From Drosophila pseudoobscura (taxonomy: Eukaryota > Arthropoda > Insecta > Diptera > Drosophilidae): a DNA stretch of 64,000 nucleotides. Shown piece after piece: positions 24,651 to 37,513 of the stretch. The notes under the pieces are model-generated. The model ran no database searches. It worked only from the letters and a program-made list of their open reading frames with translations, and was not told the DNA's origin. Both the position numbers and the translations under genes were made by a program. The stretch lies in assembly GCF_009870125.1 (NCBI RefSeq), contig NC_046683.1:17121001-17185000 (forward strand). Reading direction: 5' to 3'. Position 1 is the stretch's first letter; each line of letters begins with the position of its first letter.

Positions 24651-25418
24651 ACACTGCCGCGACGGTTCATACCCCCCTATCCGGACAACTAAGGGCCATA
24701 CTGGCCTATGTGGGGCCCCCTCTGAGGGCCGTCCGGGTCAACCTAACCTAACCTAACCTAACCTACTCTACTTCTATTCTACTTATCGACGTACTTTTGT
24801 GCGATAGTCGAATGCCTTTATTTTGAAAATAACAAGCCGCCCATAAAATTGTATTCATTCAAATAGTAACCACTCAACTTAACAACTCGTCATCATCAGC
24901 GATCTTTTCTTTTTCCCTGAAGAACATGTGTCCGACTCGAACTACACAGAAAGCGACAGAAGTAACGAAACTCCTGGTGCTAAAAAATGAAGCTAGGAAG
25001 CCGCAAAGGAGCTACCTTTACAAAGCCAGTGCTGCCAATGCGGGGACAGAAAATATATATTGTTGTCGCCGGCTTTGTCAATCGGAATAGGCCATAGGAA
25101 CATTTGATCACATATTGTCAACAAATCAGGCAGTTAATAGTCAGTTGAGTGAGTGTTCTGTGTAAAAATTGAGAAACTAAAAAAAGTTACAATAAAACGC
25201 CTAAGTTCGCTGTATTTTCAGTAGTAATTTCGAACTGGATGGTTCGCATCCTCCCTGAAGAAAGCAACGAGTGCGTGGATTCTGCCGAAAACCAATCCAA
25301 GAAGTGAAAAGTGAACAAATTGCACTGTAATTCGAATTCCTTTCTTCAATTAGTGCACATACGTATGTATTTATTGTGTGAAAATCAGAATCAGTGAGAA
25401 TCCCAATGTTCTATCAGA

Positions 25419-25820
25419 ATGAACGGTCAGAATCGCAAGAGGGAGTGGCAAGCTGGGCGCGGTGAGGATCTCACCCCCGACGACCGTATTGAACTGATTG
25501 CCGAGTTGATGGCTAAACTAGACGGCGTCAATTTCGTCGCCGACTTTTTACACATCCGTCGACTGAAACTGCTGATCACCGACTGCCTGCCCGACCGCAA
25601 GGAGCAGCTGCTACGCATTCTCATAGGCTATGTGAACCGGCCCCCCAGCCCGGCCACAACTAGCTACGCCAAAATTGTGAGTCTCCTCAGCAACGACCTT
25701 GGTTCCTTGATGGTCGACTGCATCCGCGCCCTGAGGGCGGTCCAAGAGAAGGCACTCATCGATGGCAAGTGGGACAACGCGCGCGGCCTGGAGTACTTCT
25801 TAGCCGAGCTAAGCAAGTGA
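25419..25820 (+). CDS. Cbp80-like small protein, copy 5
   Basis: 133 aa, identical protein. The 5' flank after the LINE (24776-24830) lacks a block present after the other LINE copies (roughly the stretch GGGAGCTGCAGACAATATCGG and the words after the GCGATAGTCG), so the promoter-distal flank is shorter here. The 3' UTR has AACACATAGCATATT, shared with copy 6 and different from AACAAAACGTAGCATATT in copies 1, 3 and 4. Confidence 0.75.
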   Translation: MNGQNRKREWQAGRGEDLTPDDRIELIAELMAKLDGVNFVADFLHIRRLKLLITDCLPDRKEQLLRILIGYVNRPPSPATTSYAKIVSLLSNDLGSLMVDCIRALRAVQEKALIDGKWDNARGLEYFLAELSK

Positions 25821-26477
25821 CTTAGCATAGAAGGGCCCTGGCTGTGCAGTTTGATCACTGCACTGCCCCTGTTCTTCCACGATACGTTGCACATATCAAA
25901 CTCTCGGTAAACAACACATAGCATATTCAATAACACGAACCTAAGACACGAGCATAACACACGAGATTAACACTCGATCCTAACGCACGAGCAACACACG
26001 ATCCTAAAGCACGAGCGACGCACGAGCCTAATAAACGAAGAACCAGCTCGACGATCCGCACATTCCCAGGAAAGATCCAAGCAAACTCTTTGGACCTGAA
26101 GAAGCCTCACCTGGAATAAACTAGAGCTGCAGCACTGTGATCTGTTTATTGCCGAAGCCGTCGCGTCCTTGGAAATATTTTGTCATCTTCGCTGCCGCTA
26201 ACCAGGGGCTCCATGGCCCCCAGGTAGATGGGCGCCTGGAATCACACCACACATAGGACGAGTGGGGAAATTATCCACATGCACATGCCCCCCTGTACTA
26301 ACATCTTGGCTCACTCAAATTTCACAATTTTATTTTAAAGAGTGTGAGGTTTTAGATTGGCTAAGGACCCAAAAAAAAGTTGGATAAAGCTCAAACTGTC
26401 ATTTGATTATGTTTATTAAACATACGAGTGAAATCTGGGTCCAACAAAGGCGGGGGGCGGGGGTGTGTGCATTAAAG

Positions 26478-29400
26478 CTACTTGAAGAGCAGAGGCAACC
26501 TGCAGTGAGGCTCCGTCTGACTGGGATTGTCCGAATAGAGCGACATGGTCCTAGCGGTGAGATCGAAAATGCCAACGGCAATGGTTTTGACCACCTCGTC
26601 ACAGCTGCCATTCTCGCGCCACACGCAATACAATCCCCCAGAGACATCGCCCAGCATGTGGCGCACATCCTGCTCGCTCGATGGCGGCTTGTAGGTGCCG
26701 AACGCCTGCATTCGCGACACGCTGGACTCGACCATCAGAGCGTTGGCCTGATCCTGGTGAATGCGATCGAATCTAGGATCGAATCGAGAATTACTCAAGC
26801 TGCGCTAATGACTACTGGTAGGTCTCTGGTACTCACTGATTCACATGGTAGTTATGATTACCCAAGGGTATCTCCTTGATGTTCAAAAGCGACTCATTCT
26901 TACGGTCTGGCGAAGGCGCCATCTCCACATTGTAGAACATCTGGCGGGGATCGCTGTGAAATCAAGGAACACGGAAACTGCAGACTGTTGACCGTTGACC
27001 AAAGTACCTTTGATACTCACGCCAAAAAGGTAAAGTTAATGGAGCAGGCATCGGCTGCTCCCACACCTGCGTCCCTGAGCACCCTAAAAGCATCGTCCAC
27101 ATTGCTGGTGGCCAGCAGGGCTCGTGTCAAGAAGTGTCTCGCTAAAAAGCATTAAAGCAAACCCTCATTAAAGGTCTCTTATCTTATCCCATCGAAAGGA
27201 GTACACTCACGTGTCTTGCCACTGCGCAACAGCTCCGCACTGATCGTATTGATGGTGAAGACCAGGCCATGGTAATTCTGATTCATGGTGTAGCCGGGCA
27301 AGTGTCCGGCGTAGCACAGGGACATAAAGTGCTCCTCCTTGACATTGTATTTGCCCTGCGGCTTGTCGCTTATGATGTGCGCGTCAACAAAATAGTAATG
27401 ATTGAGGGTCTCCGTCAGGGCATCCTCGGTGTGGCCCAACAGTCGCTATAAACGAGACGTTGCACTGTATTAAAGCAATCTTCTGGGGCTCCTCTAGGCT
27501 TTACCTACGCAATTCTTTTGGTTGACAATGATTGTGGAGCAGCCAGTCGGCTGGTTATTGTTGCGCGGCTGAAGCTTCAATGCCTGCGGCAAGATGTCGT
27601 CAAGGTGCAGCAGAAAGAGCTAAAAAGCAATATGATAAACGTTTTAAAAACAAAATTAAATATATATATTAAAGTATAACCATGTACGTCTGCTAATCTC
27701 TTTATTTATAAGATTCTTTACTGGTGTATATGGAAATCGTTCAGATAACACCCATGGGACTGGGACTGGGTCTGCGTCTGTGTCTAGGTCGTGTCGTACT
27801 TGACACTTCGGCTAGCCTTTCTTTCTTGTTTTCGTTTGAAATATTGTAAGTAGCAATGATAAAGAGCATCGCTTAGCATCGCTTAGCATCGCATAGCCAC
27901 ACAAGACACCTGCACCTCGTTACCGATCCAATTCCATGCTAATCAGACTTTTATTATTAGAAACTGCATCGGAGATCAGCAGCACATCAGATGGACAGCC
28001 TAACGCAATGTTAATGCTGCTAATTTGAATTATTAATTGTCATACGTTAGTACCCGTGTTAGCCACAGCCACAGTCCCAGCCTCAGACCCCCGTCCATCA
28101 CCTGCACACCAGCCACAGAACAGCCAAGACGACGCACCGCACCGTGTGGGGTGTACCGTGTGGCGTGTGGCGTGTACCGTGTACCGTGTACCTTGTGCTG
28201 CGATGGAGCTGGGAGATTAAGATAGATGTAGATGCTCACAGTTGCGGCCAGGGTCAGCGCGATTTTTGCGTGCAATTAATTGGCCGGTCAAAGCTGAATG
28301 GACGAAAAAAATTATAACACATTATCGAGCAAGGCAGCCGCACTGCACTGCACTGCATTGAGACTTCTGCATTGGCCATTCTAATGAGCATGTGCCCAAT
28401 CCGAATACCAATTCCAATGTCAATCGTAATATCAATGGCGGCCATGGCAAAAGCCAAATGAAGCCAAGCAAGGGTTCGGTTCGGTTCGGTTCGGTTCGAT
28501 CTGAGACATTTTTCAGGCTTGTCTTCTCTTTCCTCTTTCCCCTTTGCTCTTGTGTGCTGTGCTCCACAAATTGGCTTAAACAAGAAGGAAAGTCTCGTAG
28601 CTTCAGGGTCGCAGCTGAAGATACTCTTGCACCTGCAATGGGAGCTATGGGGGATATAACCCTTACAGTTCTACTATCGTCAGGGATCGCTGGCAGTAGA
28701 AGACCTACTTTGATCAAATTTTGGTTGGTTATGTACTCCCCAAAATGAAGTCAATAAAGTTACATTGATATATTCCTTGTAAGCCCATAGTTTAGGCCTT
28801 ACAATCGCCGTGTACAATGCACAAACAATGAGGGGCCACCAAAATTTGATAAAAATATATTACTCCCACCATTAGCTTATCGCTAGAGCAACGATCGAAT
28901 GAATATATGTATGTATGTAGTACAAGGGGCTCGTAAGTCTCTTGACCCGAAATTAATTGTAAATTTTACAATTGCATAAATTTAGAAACAAGTTTTTGGC
29001 TTTTAATGGCAGTTATATAATGTAGAGAGGGAGTTTTGGTGTGCAAAACCTACATATGACAAATATTGTAATATTCGTTGGGACAACTGTAGAGCCATGA
29101 GATGGCTTCTTTTTCCGCTTGGCAAACAGTTGGTAAGAATCGTGATACCTCATTGCTGACTAGGGTATACAGACGATGGCCTGTCTATCACTTTCGTACG
29201 CAGCAGCAGCGGCAGCCGCAGCGGCAGCGGCAGCGGCAGTGGCAGCGGCAGTGGCAGCGGCAGCAGCAGGAACTAGTTCAATGTCTATGCTCTGAACGAG
29301 GCACGGGCACGGCGGTCAACATTTCGAGTTCTGCTTGTGCACAGTGGTCGCCGGCTAAGTGGGAATCGCAGAAGGCATGGCATTGTTGGACTGCACGTAG

Positions 29401-30081
29401 AGTGGGATGGGGAGAGGGGGGGAGGGGAGGAAGCCACTTCATTGATTACAATAAAATTAAAGGAAAGACTAAGCAGCTACTAATTGCATTGTTAGATCAT
29501 CAAACGGTGGGGGTGGGGGCCCTTTTAGCCAATTAACACTGTACTGAGAGCACTGCACTCGGTGGGTATCGCCTTTAATGTTGTCATTGGAGACCCCACA
29601 GACACGCAATGTCCCAGAGATTATTCGATTGCACGACACGACTTTAAGTTCTGCTTTAGCTACACCGTTAGAACGCCGCCCGACCGCCCGACCGCCCGAC
29701 CGCCCACTCGCCCACCCGCCCACACTCCGTCGGCAGCCTTGCAGTGCGGATTATTAGCGTCAAATTACAATATTTGAGCCAAAAGCTCCAACAATTGTAT
29801 TCGATTTAATGGGCACTTAATTGTGCACTGCAACACAACGAAGATAATTCGATGTACGAGTATTACTATTAGTCGGTCGTTTACAGTTTACAGTTGAGTG
29901 CTAATTAGCAACCCCCCCAACCCCTGACTAATTGGATTGGGGGGGGCTAGCGCTACTATCTCTAAGCTATTCTCACCTTATGGAATTCCACCTCCGCACC
30001 ATCGGCCACGCCCTCCAGCTCGCGTATATACTGGGGGAAACTATCCTTCACCGACTCCAGGGTCTCATTATAGATTTGCTC
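26478..30081 (-). pseudogene. t: tan fragment, copy 5 (exons 3-8)
   Basis: Exon 8 at 26478-26772, exon 7 at 26837-26953, exon 6 at 27021-27141, exon 5 at 27211-27445, exon 4 at 27509-27619, intron 3, exon 3 at 29978-30081. Exons 1-2 missing. Keeps the Asn-Thr-Ile-Ser of the complete gene, so it is the fragment closest to it in sequence as well as position. Confidence 0.9.
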
Positions 30082-30251
30082 TGAAAATTAATGAATCATT
30101 ATCCCATCCAATCCATTCGATCCACTCGAGCCAACCATCTGGTGTGAGCGATGCTCTCATGGCTGGGCGAACATATTAACATGAATATTTTTCTTAGATT
30201 TGGCCGAGTCGATACGATCAAATATATCCGCGACTTTTCTACTCTACTTCT

Positions 30252-33200
30252 GGCGAAAATCCTCTAGCTGAACCCTCCCGGCTAGGCAATGGACACTGCA
30301 TTACCCCGGACAAGGCTAATGCACTGTCGCTTGCTCTGTCCGGGGTAATGCAGTGTCTAGCTAAGGCTATGGTCCGGCGTCTTCCCGATTCAAAGTCGGG
30401 GGAACCGAACCAGGGCCATGGCTAGAGGTGCCTGGCGGTCAGGCCTAAAACGCTAGGGGGTGGTCCCCCCGAAAAATATTAACCAGTATGGACCCTCGGG
30501 CCAAATATGGAGGCGAAGAAGGATAAAGCACGGGTTGGGATGTCAACCCAAACGTCGGTGGGAAGCGTGACTGCTACCACCGGCGGGCACGGGGAGGAGC
30601 AATCCTCTCTGCGTGTCGCCAGCGGTCACACCTCAGACTTGGCGGGAGCAGGCCAAGTCAGTTGTAAAGCTACTGGCACAACAACAACAACAAAAACAAC
30701 TCACTCCGCAGCCTGCAAGTTGAGCCGCACAGATGCCGTAGTCGACACAGATACGGATCTGGAGAGCGTGCTCTCTCTGAGCAGGACGGAGGAAGAGAGC
30801 CTTCTCCGCTCGCCGGAACCAGGCACCAGCTCCCTGCGTAGGGAAGGGCCGAAGCGTTCCAAGGAGGGGATGAAGGCCAAAGCACAATACAAAGCGGCCC
30901 TCAATGTCAAAAGCCGGCTGCAAGGTAAAGTAGACATCTCCCAGGAGGAGAAGGTCAAGCTAGCCTGGGCCGAGCAGCGAGTGCCAAGAGGTGGCCACCA
31001 AGAGGTGGCCGACTGAGAGTGCCATGAAAGACACTCTGGCGAGCAAGCGGCAACGCGGGCCCAAGAGTGCAGCCCCTCCACCGAAAGTGGCCAAGAAGCC
31101 ATCGAAATCGAAAGCGAAGGTCAGCGATGTGACCAAACGAGATTTGATCGTGGCACTCATCAACCGGAGCGAGGAAAACGGCAAGATGTCAGCGGCACAG
31201 TGGAAGCTTGTGCACGCGCGTCTCGTCGACGCACTGTTTGCACACATGGAAGAAGATCCCGCGGCCCCTACGTTCGATGGTGCTGGGTGGCTAAATGGGG
31301 TTACGATCCTAAAGTGCAACGACGATCCAACCCAAAGGTGGCTGACGCGTACGGTCTGCCAACTGGAGGCGATGTGGGAGGGGGCCAAGCTGGAGGTTGT
31401 GGACCGGGAGCTTATCCCGTCCAAGCCTAAGGCGAAGGTAGTCTTCCCCATCACAATCCAGGGGGACCGAGCGCTGAAGCTCCTTCAGCGGCAAAACGCG
31501 GATGTGCCAACGACCGATTGGAGGATCCTACACATTGGTAGCCCACTACCCAACGAGGGGGGCCAATGTGTGATCCTCCAAATAAACAAGGAGGCAGAGG
31601 ACCTGCTGTATCCCAAGTTCGGGAAGATGGCGTGGGGCATGGGTAGCTTCTACCTGCGCCTCAAAAAGCGCCACCCTGAGGGCAAGGACGCGCATACCCT
31701 GCAGGTAGGCGGGATGGAAAAGGACTTAGGTCTCGAGTCCATCGTGGAGGCCGCCCAGGGTCTTGCGCTTGAGGACGAAGACGAGGAAGACGGTGACCTG
31801 ACGTTAGCAGTCAACCCGTCGGATGCAAGTGAGCCAGCCACCCATGCTGAGTGTGCTGCAGCTCAACTTGCATAAAAGCAAGGTAGCGTCGGCGGAGCTC
31901 CTCATCGCCATGGAGCAAGGGCTCGTCGACATAGCTCTAGTCCAGGAGCCCTGGATTGCGACAGGCAATTCAGTGGCCGGACTAAAGTCCTCAAATCACA
32001 ACCTGTTCTACACAACATCGGTAAGCAGGAACAGAACCGTCGTACTCGTACGAAAGGGAATCCAGGCTTACCTTATGTCTCATTACAGCACGGATGACCT
32101 GACGGTTGTGATTCTGGAAAGTGAGGAAAAGCGCCTTCTGGTGGCTTCCTGCTACATGGCTCACGACAGACCCGCACCACCCGACGAACTCAGGAGCCTG
32201 GTGACAGAAGTCAGCACCAAAAACTATCAACTCGTCATCGGGACGGATGCCAATGCCAATGATAGAGGTGAGTCACTCTTAGACTTTATACTAGCAACTA
32301 ATCTATATATAGCAAACGTCGGGAAGGAGCACACCTTCGTAGGTCCGACCTCATCCAACGTGCTAGACCTAACACTTGCAACGGGAAACAGTACTACGGT
32401 ATCTAGCTGGAGGGTCCTTGAAAGACCCTCCTTCTCAGATCACAAGTACATTCAGTTTAAGTGCGACTTCAAACATTCTTCGAAGGTCATAGTCTATAGA
32501 AACCCCCGGAATATAAACTGGGAAAAGTTTAAAAAGACAGTTACTTCGAAGCTCGCGAGTCCGGGCACAGTGAAATCCGCGGAGGACATAGAGAAGTCTC
32601 TAGAGACCCTATCCAACGCGTTGCTGGACGCCTACCACACATCGTGCAAACCCTCGAGGACGAAGAAGAGGTCCAAGCCACTCTGGTGGAGCCGGGATCT
32701 CTCTCTTCAAAGGGACAACCTCAAGGAATTCTTTAAGATCGCCAAACAAGCGAACGAAGGGATCGTCTATGAGGAATACAGACTACTACTCAGGAGCTAC
32801 AAGAAGGAAATACGTAAAGCACAACGGAACTTGTGGAGGACCTTCTGCTCCAACATCGAGAAAGTACCAGAAACCGCACGGCTACGGAAGCTGCTCTCTA
32901 AGCAGCCTACCATACAAAGCCAATTAAAGCTAGATGACGGACAGTGGAGAGAAGGCAGTGACGAAGCCCTAACAGCACTAATGGAGGAACTTTTCCTGGT
33001 TGCACCGAGGTCGCTGATGCCAAAGAGCACCAGGACCTAGCAACCGAGGAACAACACCCCCCAACAGATCTGTTGACCACCAAGCGAATCCACTGGGCAA
33101 TAGACTCCTTTGCGGGCACAAAAGCACCAGGACTTGACGGGATATTCCCAGCCATGATGCAGGCGATTACCCCATGGCTCTCCGCAATATTCACAGCTTG

Positions 33201-35748
33201 TATAAGTACTGGCTATATCCCTATCCAATGGAGAACCTCGAGAGTTGTCTTCCTCCCAAAGGCAGGAAAGTGCAGCCATGCGAGTCCCAAGGACTATAGA
33301 CCGATAAGCCTTACCTCCTTTATATTAAAAACACTAGAAAAGCTGTTGGACTTACACATCAGGAATGAGGTAGGGGGACTGATGTCAACCAATCAACATG
33401 CCTATACTAAAGGGAAATCGGTGGAGACCGCACTACATTCGGTAGTAGCTACAATTGAGAAAGCCCTTCACAATAAAAAACGAGGGGGAACGTTGTGAGT
33501 TGCTGCGGACACCGCAACTCTACAGTTATACCCGATACTAAGTCAGTATGGCTCTCCTCCGGCAGACGGCGTGCGAGCGAGAGAGACAGAAAATCAGTCT
33601 GAGCGTGACGTCGGGCGCTGCGTAGCCAGTGCAAATTGATTTGTTTCCTTTCGCTATAAAAATGATCTGATCTGATCCAGATTCAGCAATCTGATAGATA
33701 TGGTCGTTATCTATGATTCTGCGTTTTTAGTTTTCTCAAATCTGCAATATTGTGGATGCAATAGATTTTCGTCCTTTGTGTTGGCGGTAGGGGGTGGGGC
33801 GAAATTTTGAGATATACGTTTTATAGTGAGATCTAACAGAAGTGCGGATACCAAATTTGGTTACTGTAGCTTTAATAGTCTCTGAGATTTGTGAATATCT
33901 CCAGATTTGCATTCTTTGCGGGGGCGGAAGGGGGTGTGGCGAAATTTTGAAACAAACTCGTCTCGGTCCGATATATTAGGAGTGTGGATACCAAATTTGG
34001 TTGCTCTAGCTTTTATAGTCTCTGAGATCTAGGCTCTAATGGTTTATCAGTATCAGTTTTAATGAGTATCGGGTATAAAAAAGTATGCACTGGGAGTATT
34101 CGTGGACATCTCCGAAGCATTCAACAACGTGGCTACGGAAGCAATAACAAATTGCCTGGTAGCAACTAATACACACCCAGCAATCAACCTGTGGATAAGG
34201 AACCTCCTAGGTTGCAGACGGGTGCAATCAGAGTGGGGCACCGCTTCCATGGTGAAAGAGGCACACAGAGGCACACCCCAGGGTGGAGTCCTGTGCCCCT
34301 CCTGTGGAATCTGGTGGTCGACGACCTCATCAAGAGATACGAAAGGAGGGCCCCAATAATAACAGCTTATGCGGACGACATAAGCATACTTATTACGGGT
34401 GTTTGCCCATCGATCCTCAGCTCACTAATGGAGCGAACACTCAGGGAGTTACGCAAGTGGGCGGAAGATGTAGGACTCAGTATCAACGCGGACAAGACGG
34501 ACCTCATCCTCTTTACCAAGAGGTACAAGGTACCGATATGGACCCCCCGAAGATCAATCAAACTAGGCTAACCCCAAAAACACAAGTCAAATACCTGGGC
34601 ACAGTACTGGATAGTAAACTGGCATGGAAACCCAATGTATTGGAAAGGGTGAAGAAGTTCAATTGGAAGGGAAATGAACAGATCAACTGATTACATGACC
34701 CCCCAAACATGCCTCGACGTAAAAACAACTGGATCTTCGGGACCTGAAGACTGGAAAATCGGAAGAGACCAAACGGAGCACCTCAATATATATACGGACG
34801 GCTCCAAGATGGACGGAGGAGTAGGAGCGGGCCTATACTGTACAGACCCTGAGATAAGGCTGTCATATAAGCTACCGGACCATTGTACCATATTCCAGGC
34901 AGAGGTTTTTGCCAACAGGAAAGCAGCAGAGGTCGCTCTTCTCACTGAAAGAGCACACGATGCGGTCAACCTATTCGTCGACAGCCAAGCGGCGATAAGA
35001 TCCATGCAGTCGTCCGCAGTCAGTTCCAGAAATGTCTTGGCGAGCAGGGAGGCACTAGATACCCTAAGCACGACAAAGTCAGTACGGATCTACTGGATTC
35101 CCAGCCACCAGGGCATCGAATGAAACGAGACGGCGGACGTACTAGCTAAGGAAGGCGTCGGGCTGGCGAATGCGAGAACCGAGAACGTGCCTGTCTCCCT
35201 CAGAACGCTGCAAAGCTATCTAGAAAAGCAGGCCGGGTCACAAACCTAAAGTAGGTGGAGGAGTACCACCGCCAGCAGAACCTCGAAAATCATGTGCAAG
35301 GACCGCACTGACAAACTCAGCCACTACCTGCTGCACCTACCCCGGAAGGACTGCAGATTATTAGTGGGAATATTAACGGGACACTGCCTGGCTGCGGCGC
35401 ATGCAACAAAGCTAGGAATCACAAACAGAGACAGTTGTAGGAAATGTGACGAGCCTGGGGCAACCGAGACCCTAGAACATCTCATCTGCAACTGCCCTGC
35501 TCTCTTAAGGGCAAGGAGGAAGTACTTGGGCGCGCCAGTCCTGGCATCACTGGAAGATGCCTCCAAGAGGACGCCACAGCAACTACTGGCCTATGCGAAA
35601 AATACCTCGATCCTCGAGGACTTCAAAACCCCCGAAACACTGCCGCGACGGTTCATACCCCCCTATCCGGACAACTAAGGGCCATACTGGCCTATGTGGG
35701 GCCCCCTCTGAGGGCCGTCCGGGTCAACCTAACCTAACCTAACCTAAC
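30252..35748 (+). mobile_element. Full-length LOA-clade LINE with nested insertion, copy 4
   Basis: Same insertion as copy 3 (identical 13-bp duplicate, 30239-30251 and 35749-35761). ORF1 lies at 30507-31875 and ORF2 from 31841. The endonuclease frame is longer than in copy 3 (open to 33040) but lacks about 27-30 nt near 32250, removing the HHNVWGS part of the active site. Shared RT frameshifts are present, about 400 bp at the RT/connection region near 34656 is deleted, and stop codons occur near 35121 and 35247. A 594-bp element is nested at 33481-34074. Confidence 0.9.
33481..34074. mobile_element. Nested DINE-1/SGM-like or MITE element
   Basis: Present only in this LINE copy; the empty site is seen at the poly-A run near 22771. 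Flanked by ATAAAAAA on both sides (33473-33480 and 34075-34082), which may be an 8-bp target duplication or simply the poly-A target. Subterminal inverted repeats TTATACCCGATACT (33526-33539) and its complement (34065-34078); a GAGTTGC/GCAACTC hairpin near the left end; two internal repeats with GGCGAAATTTTGA and ACCAAATTTGGTT. No coding capacity. The words resemble DINE-1/SGM-type elements of obscura-group flies from memory; family is not settled. Confidence 0.7.
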
Positions 35749-36451
35749 CTACTCTACTTCTATTCTACTTATCGACGTACAGGGAGCTGCAGACAATATC
35801 GGTACTTTTGTGCGATAGTCGGATCGAATCCGGAGGTTAAATGCCTTTATTTTGAAAATAACAAGCCGCCCATAAAATTGTATTCATTCAAATAGTAACC
35901 ACTCAACTTAACAACTCGTCATCATCAGCGATCTTTTCTTTTTCCCTGAAGAAAATGTGTCCGACTCGAACTACACAGAAAGCGACAGAAGTAACGAAAC
36001 TCCTGGTGCTAAAAAATGAAGCTAGGAAGCCGCAAAGGAGCTACCTTTACAAAGCCAGTGCTGCCAATGCGGGGACAGAAAATATATATTGTTTTCGCCG
36101 GCTTTGTCAATCGGAATAGGCCATAGGAACATTTGTTCACATATTGTCAACAAATCAGGCAGTTAATAGTCAGTTGAGTGAGTGTTCTGTGTAAAAATTG
36201 AGAAACTAGAAAAAACTTACAATAAAACGCCTAAGTTCGCTGTATTTTCAGTAGTAATTTCGAACTGGATGGTTCGCATCCTCCCTGAAGAAAGCAACGC
36301 GTGCGTGGATTCTGCCGAAAACCAATCCAAGAAGAAGTGAAAAGTGAACAAATTGCACTGTAATTCGAATTCCTTTCTTCAATTAGTGCACATACGTATG
36401 TATTTATTGTGTGAAAATCAGAATCAGTGAGAATCCCAATGTTCTATCAGA

Positions 36452-36853
36452 ATGAACGGTCAGAATCGCAAGAGGGAGTGGCAAGCTGGGCGCGGTGAGG
36501 ATCTCACCCCCGACGACCGTATTGAACTGATTGCCGAGTTGATGGCTAAACTAGACGGCGTCAATTTCGTCGCCGACTTTTTACACATCCGTCGACTGAA
36601 ACTGCTGATCACCGACTGCCTGCCCGACCGCAAGGAGCAGCTGCTACGCATTCTCATAGGCTATGTGAACCGGCCCCCCAGCCCGGCCACAACTAGCTAC
36701 GCCAAAATTGTGAGTCTCCTCAGCAACGACCTTGGTTCCTTGATGGTCGACTGCATCCGCGCCCTGAGGGCGGTCCAAGAGAAGGCACTCATCGATGGCA
36801 AGTGGGACAACGCGCGCGGCCTGGAGTACTTCTTAGCCGAGCTAAGCAAGTGA
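36452..36853 (+). CDS. Cbp80-like small protein, copy 6 (next to the complete tan)
   Basis: 133 aa, identical protein to the others. This copy is tail-to-tail with the only complete tan: its AATAAA is at 37068-37073 and the tan stop is at 37514, leaving about 440 bp between the two 3' ends. A 3-nt insertion (AAGAAG) occurs in its leader near 36333, and its 3' UTR repeat block is rearranged relative to other copies. It may be the founder or may have been homogenised with the array. Confidence 0.75.
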   Translation: MNGQNRKREWQAGRGEDLTPDDRIELIAELMAKLDGVNFVADFLHIRRLKLLITDCLPDRKEQLLRILIGYVNRPPSPATTSYAKIVSLLSNDLGSLMVDCIRALRAVQEKALIDGKWDNARGLEYFLAELSK

Positions 36854-37447
36854 CTTAGCATAGAAGGGCCCTGGCTGTGCAGTTTGATCACTGCACTGCC
36901 CCTGTTCTTCCACGATACGTTGCACATATCAAACTCTCGGTAAACAACACATAGCATATTCAATAACACGAACCTAAGACACGAGCATAACACACGAGAT
37001 TAACACTCGATCCTAACGCAACACGAGATTAACACACGATCCTAACGCACGAGCGACGCACGAGCCTAATAAACGAAGAACCAGCTCGACGATCCGCACA
37101 TTCCCAGGAAAGATCCAAGCAAACTCTTTGGACCTGAAGAAGCCTCACCTGGGATAAACTAGAGCTGCAGCACTGATCTGTTTATTGCCGAAGCCGTCGC
37201 GTCCTTGGAAATATTTTGTCATCTTCGCTGCCGCTAACCAGGGGCTCCATGGCCCCCAGGTAGATGGGCGCCTGGAATCACACCACACATAGGACGAGTG
37301 GGGAAATTATCCACATGCACATGCCCCCCTGTACTAACATCTTGGCTCACTCAAATTTCACAATTTTATTTTAAAGAGTGTGAGGTTTTAGATTGGCTAA
37401 GGACCCAAAAAAAAGTTGGATCAAGCTCAAACTGTCATTTGATTATG

Positions 37448-37453
37448 TTTATT
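37448..37453 (-). terminator. t: tan poly(A) signal
   Basis: TTTATT on the plus strand reads AATAAA on the minus strand, about 60 nt after the tan stop codon. The same signal is kept in every tan fragment. Confidence 0.6.
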
Positions 37454-37513
37454 AAACATACGAGTAAAATCTGCGTCCAACAAAGGCGGGGGGCGGGGGT
37501 GTGTGCATTAAAG

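Larger units (their letters stand above)
19508..24762 (+). mobile_element. Full-length LOA-clade (Bilbo/TRIM-like) LINE, copy 3
   Basis: A 5.26-kb non-LTR retrotransposon with structured leader, ORF1 (gag-like), overlapping ORF2 (endonuclease, reverse transcriptase, RNase H, CCHC finger) and a 3' tail of CCTAA repeats. The APE-type endonuclease start (LQLNLHKSK), RT motifs (DYRPISL, DISGAFNNV, YADD) and RNase H (YTDGSK, DSQAA) place it in the LOA group, the clade of Bilbo and TRIM of obscura-group flies (family knowledge). Both ORFs carry several frameshifts, most shared with the other copies, so it was inactive before amplification. At 24229-24245 a short G/C-rich stretch replaces the sequence found in copies 1 and 2. 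Confidence 0.9.
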
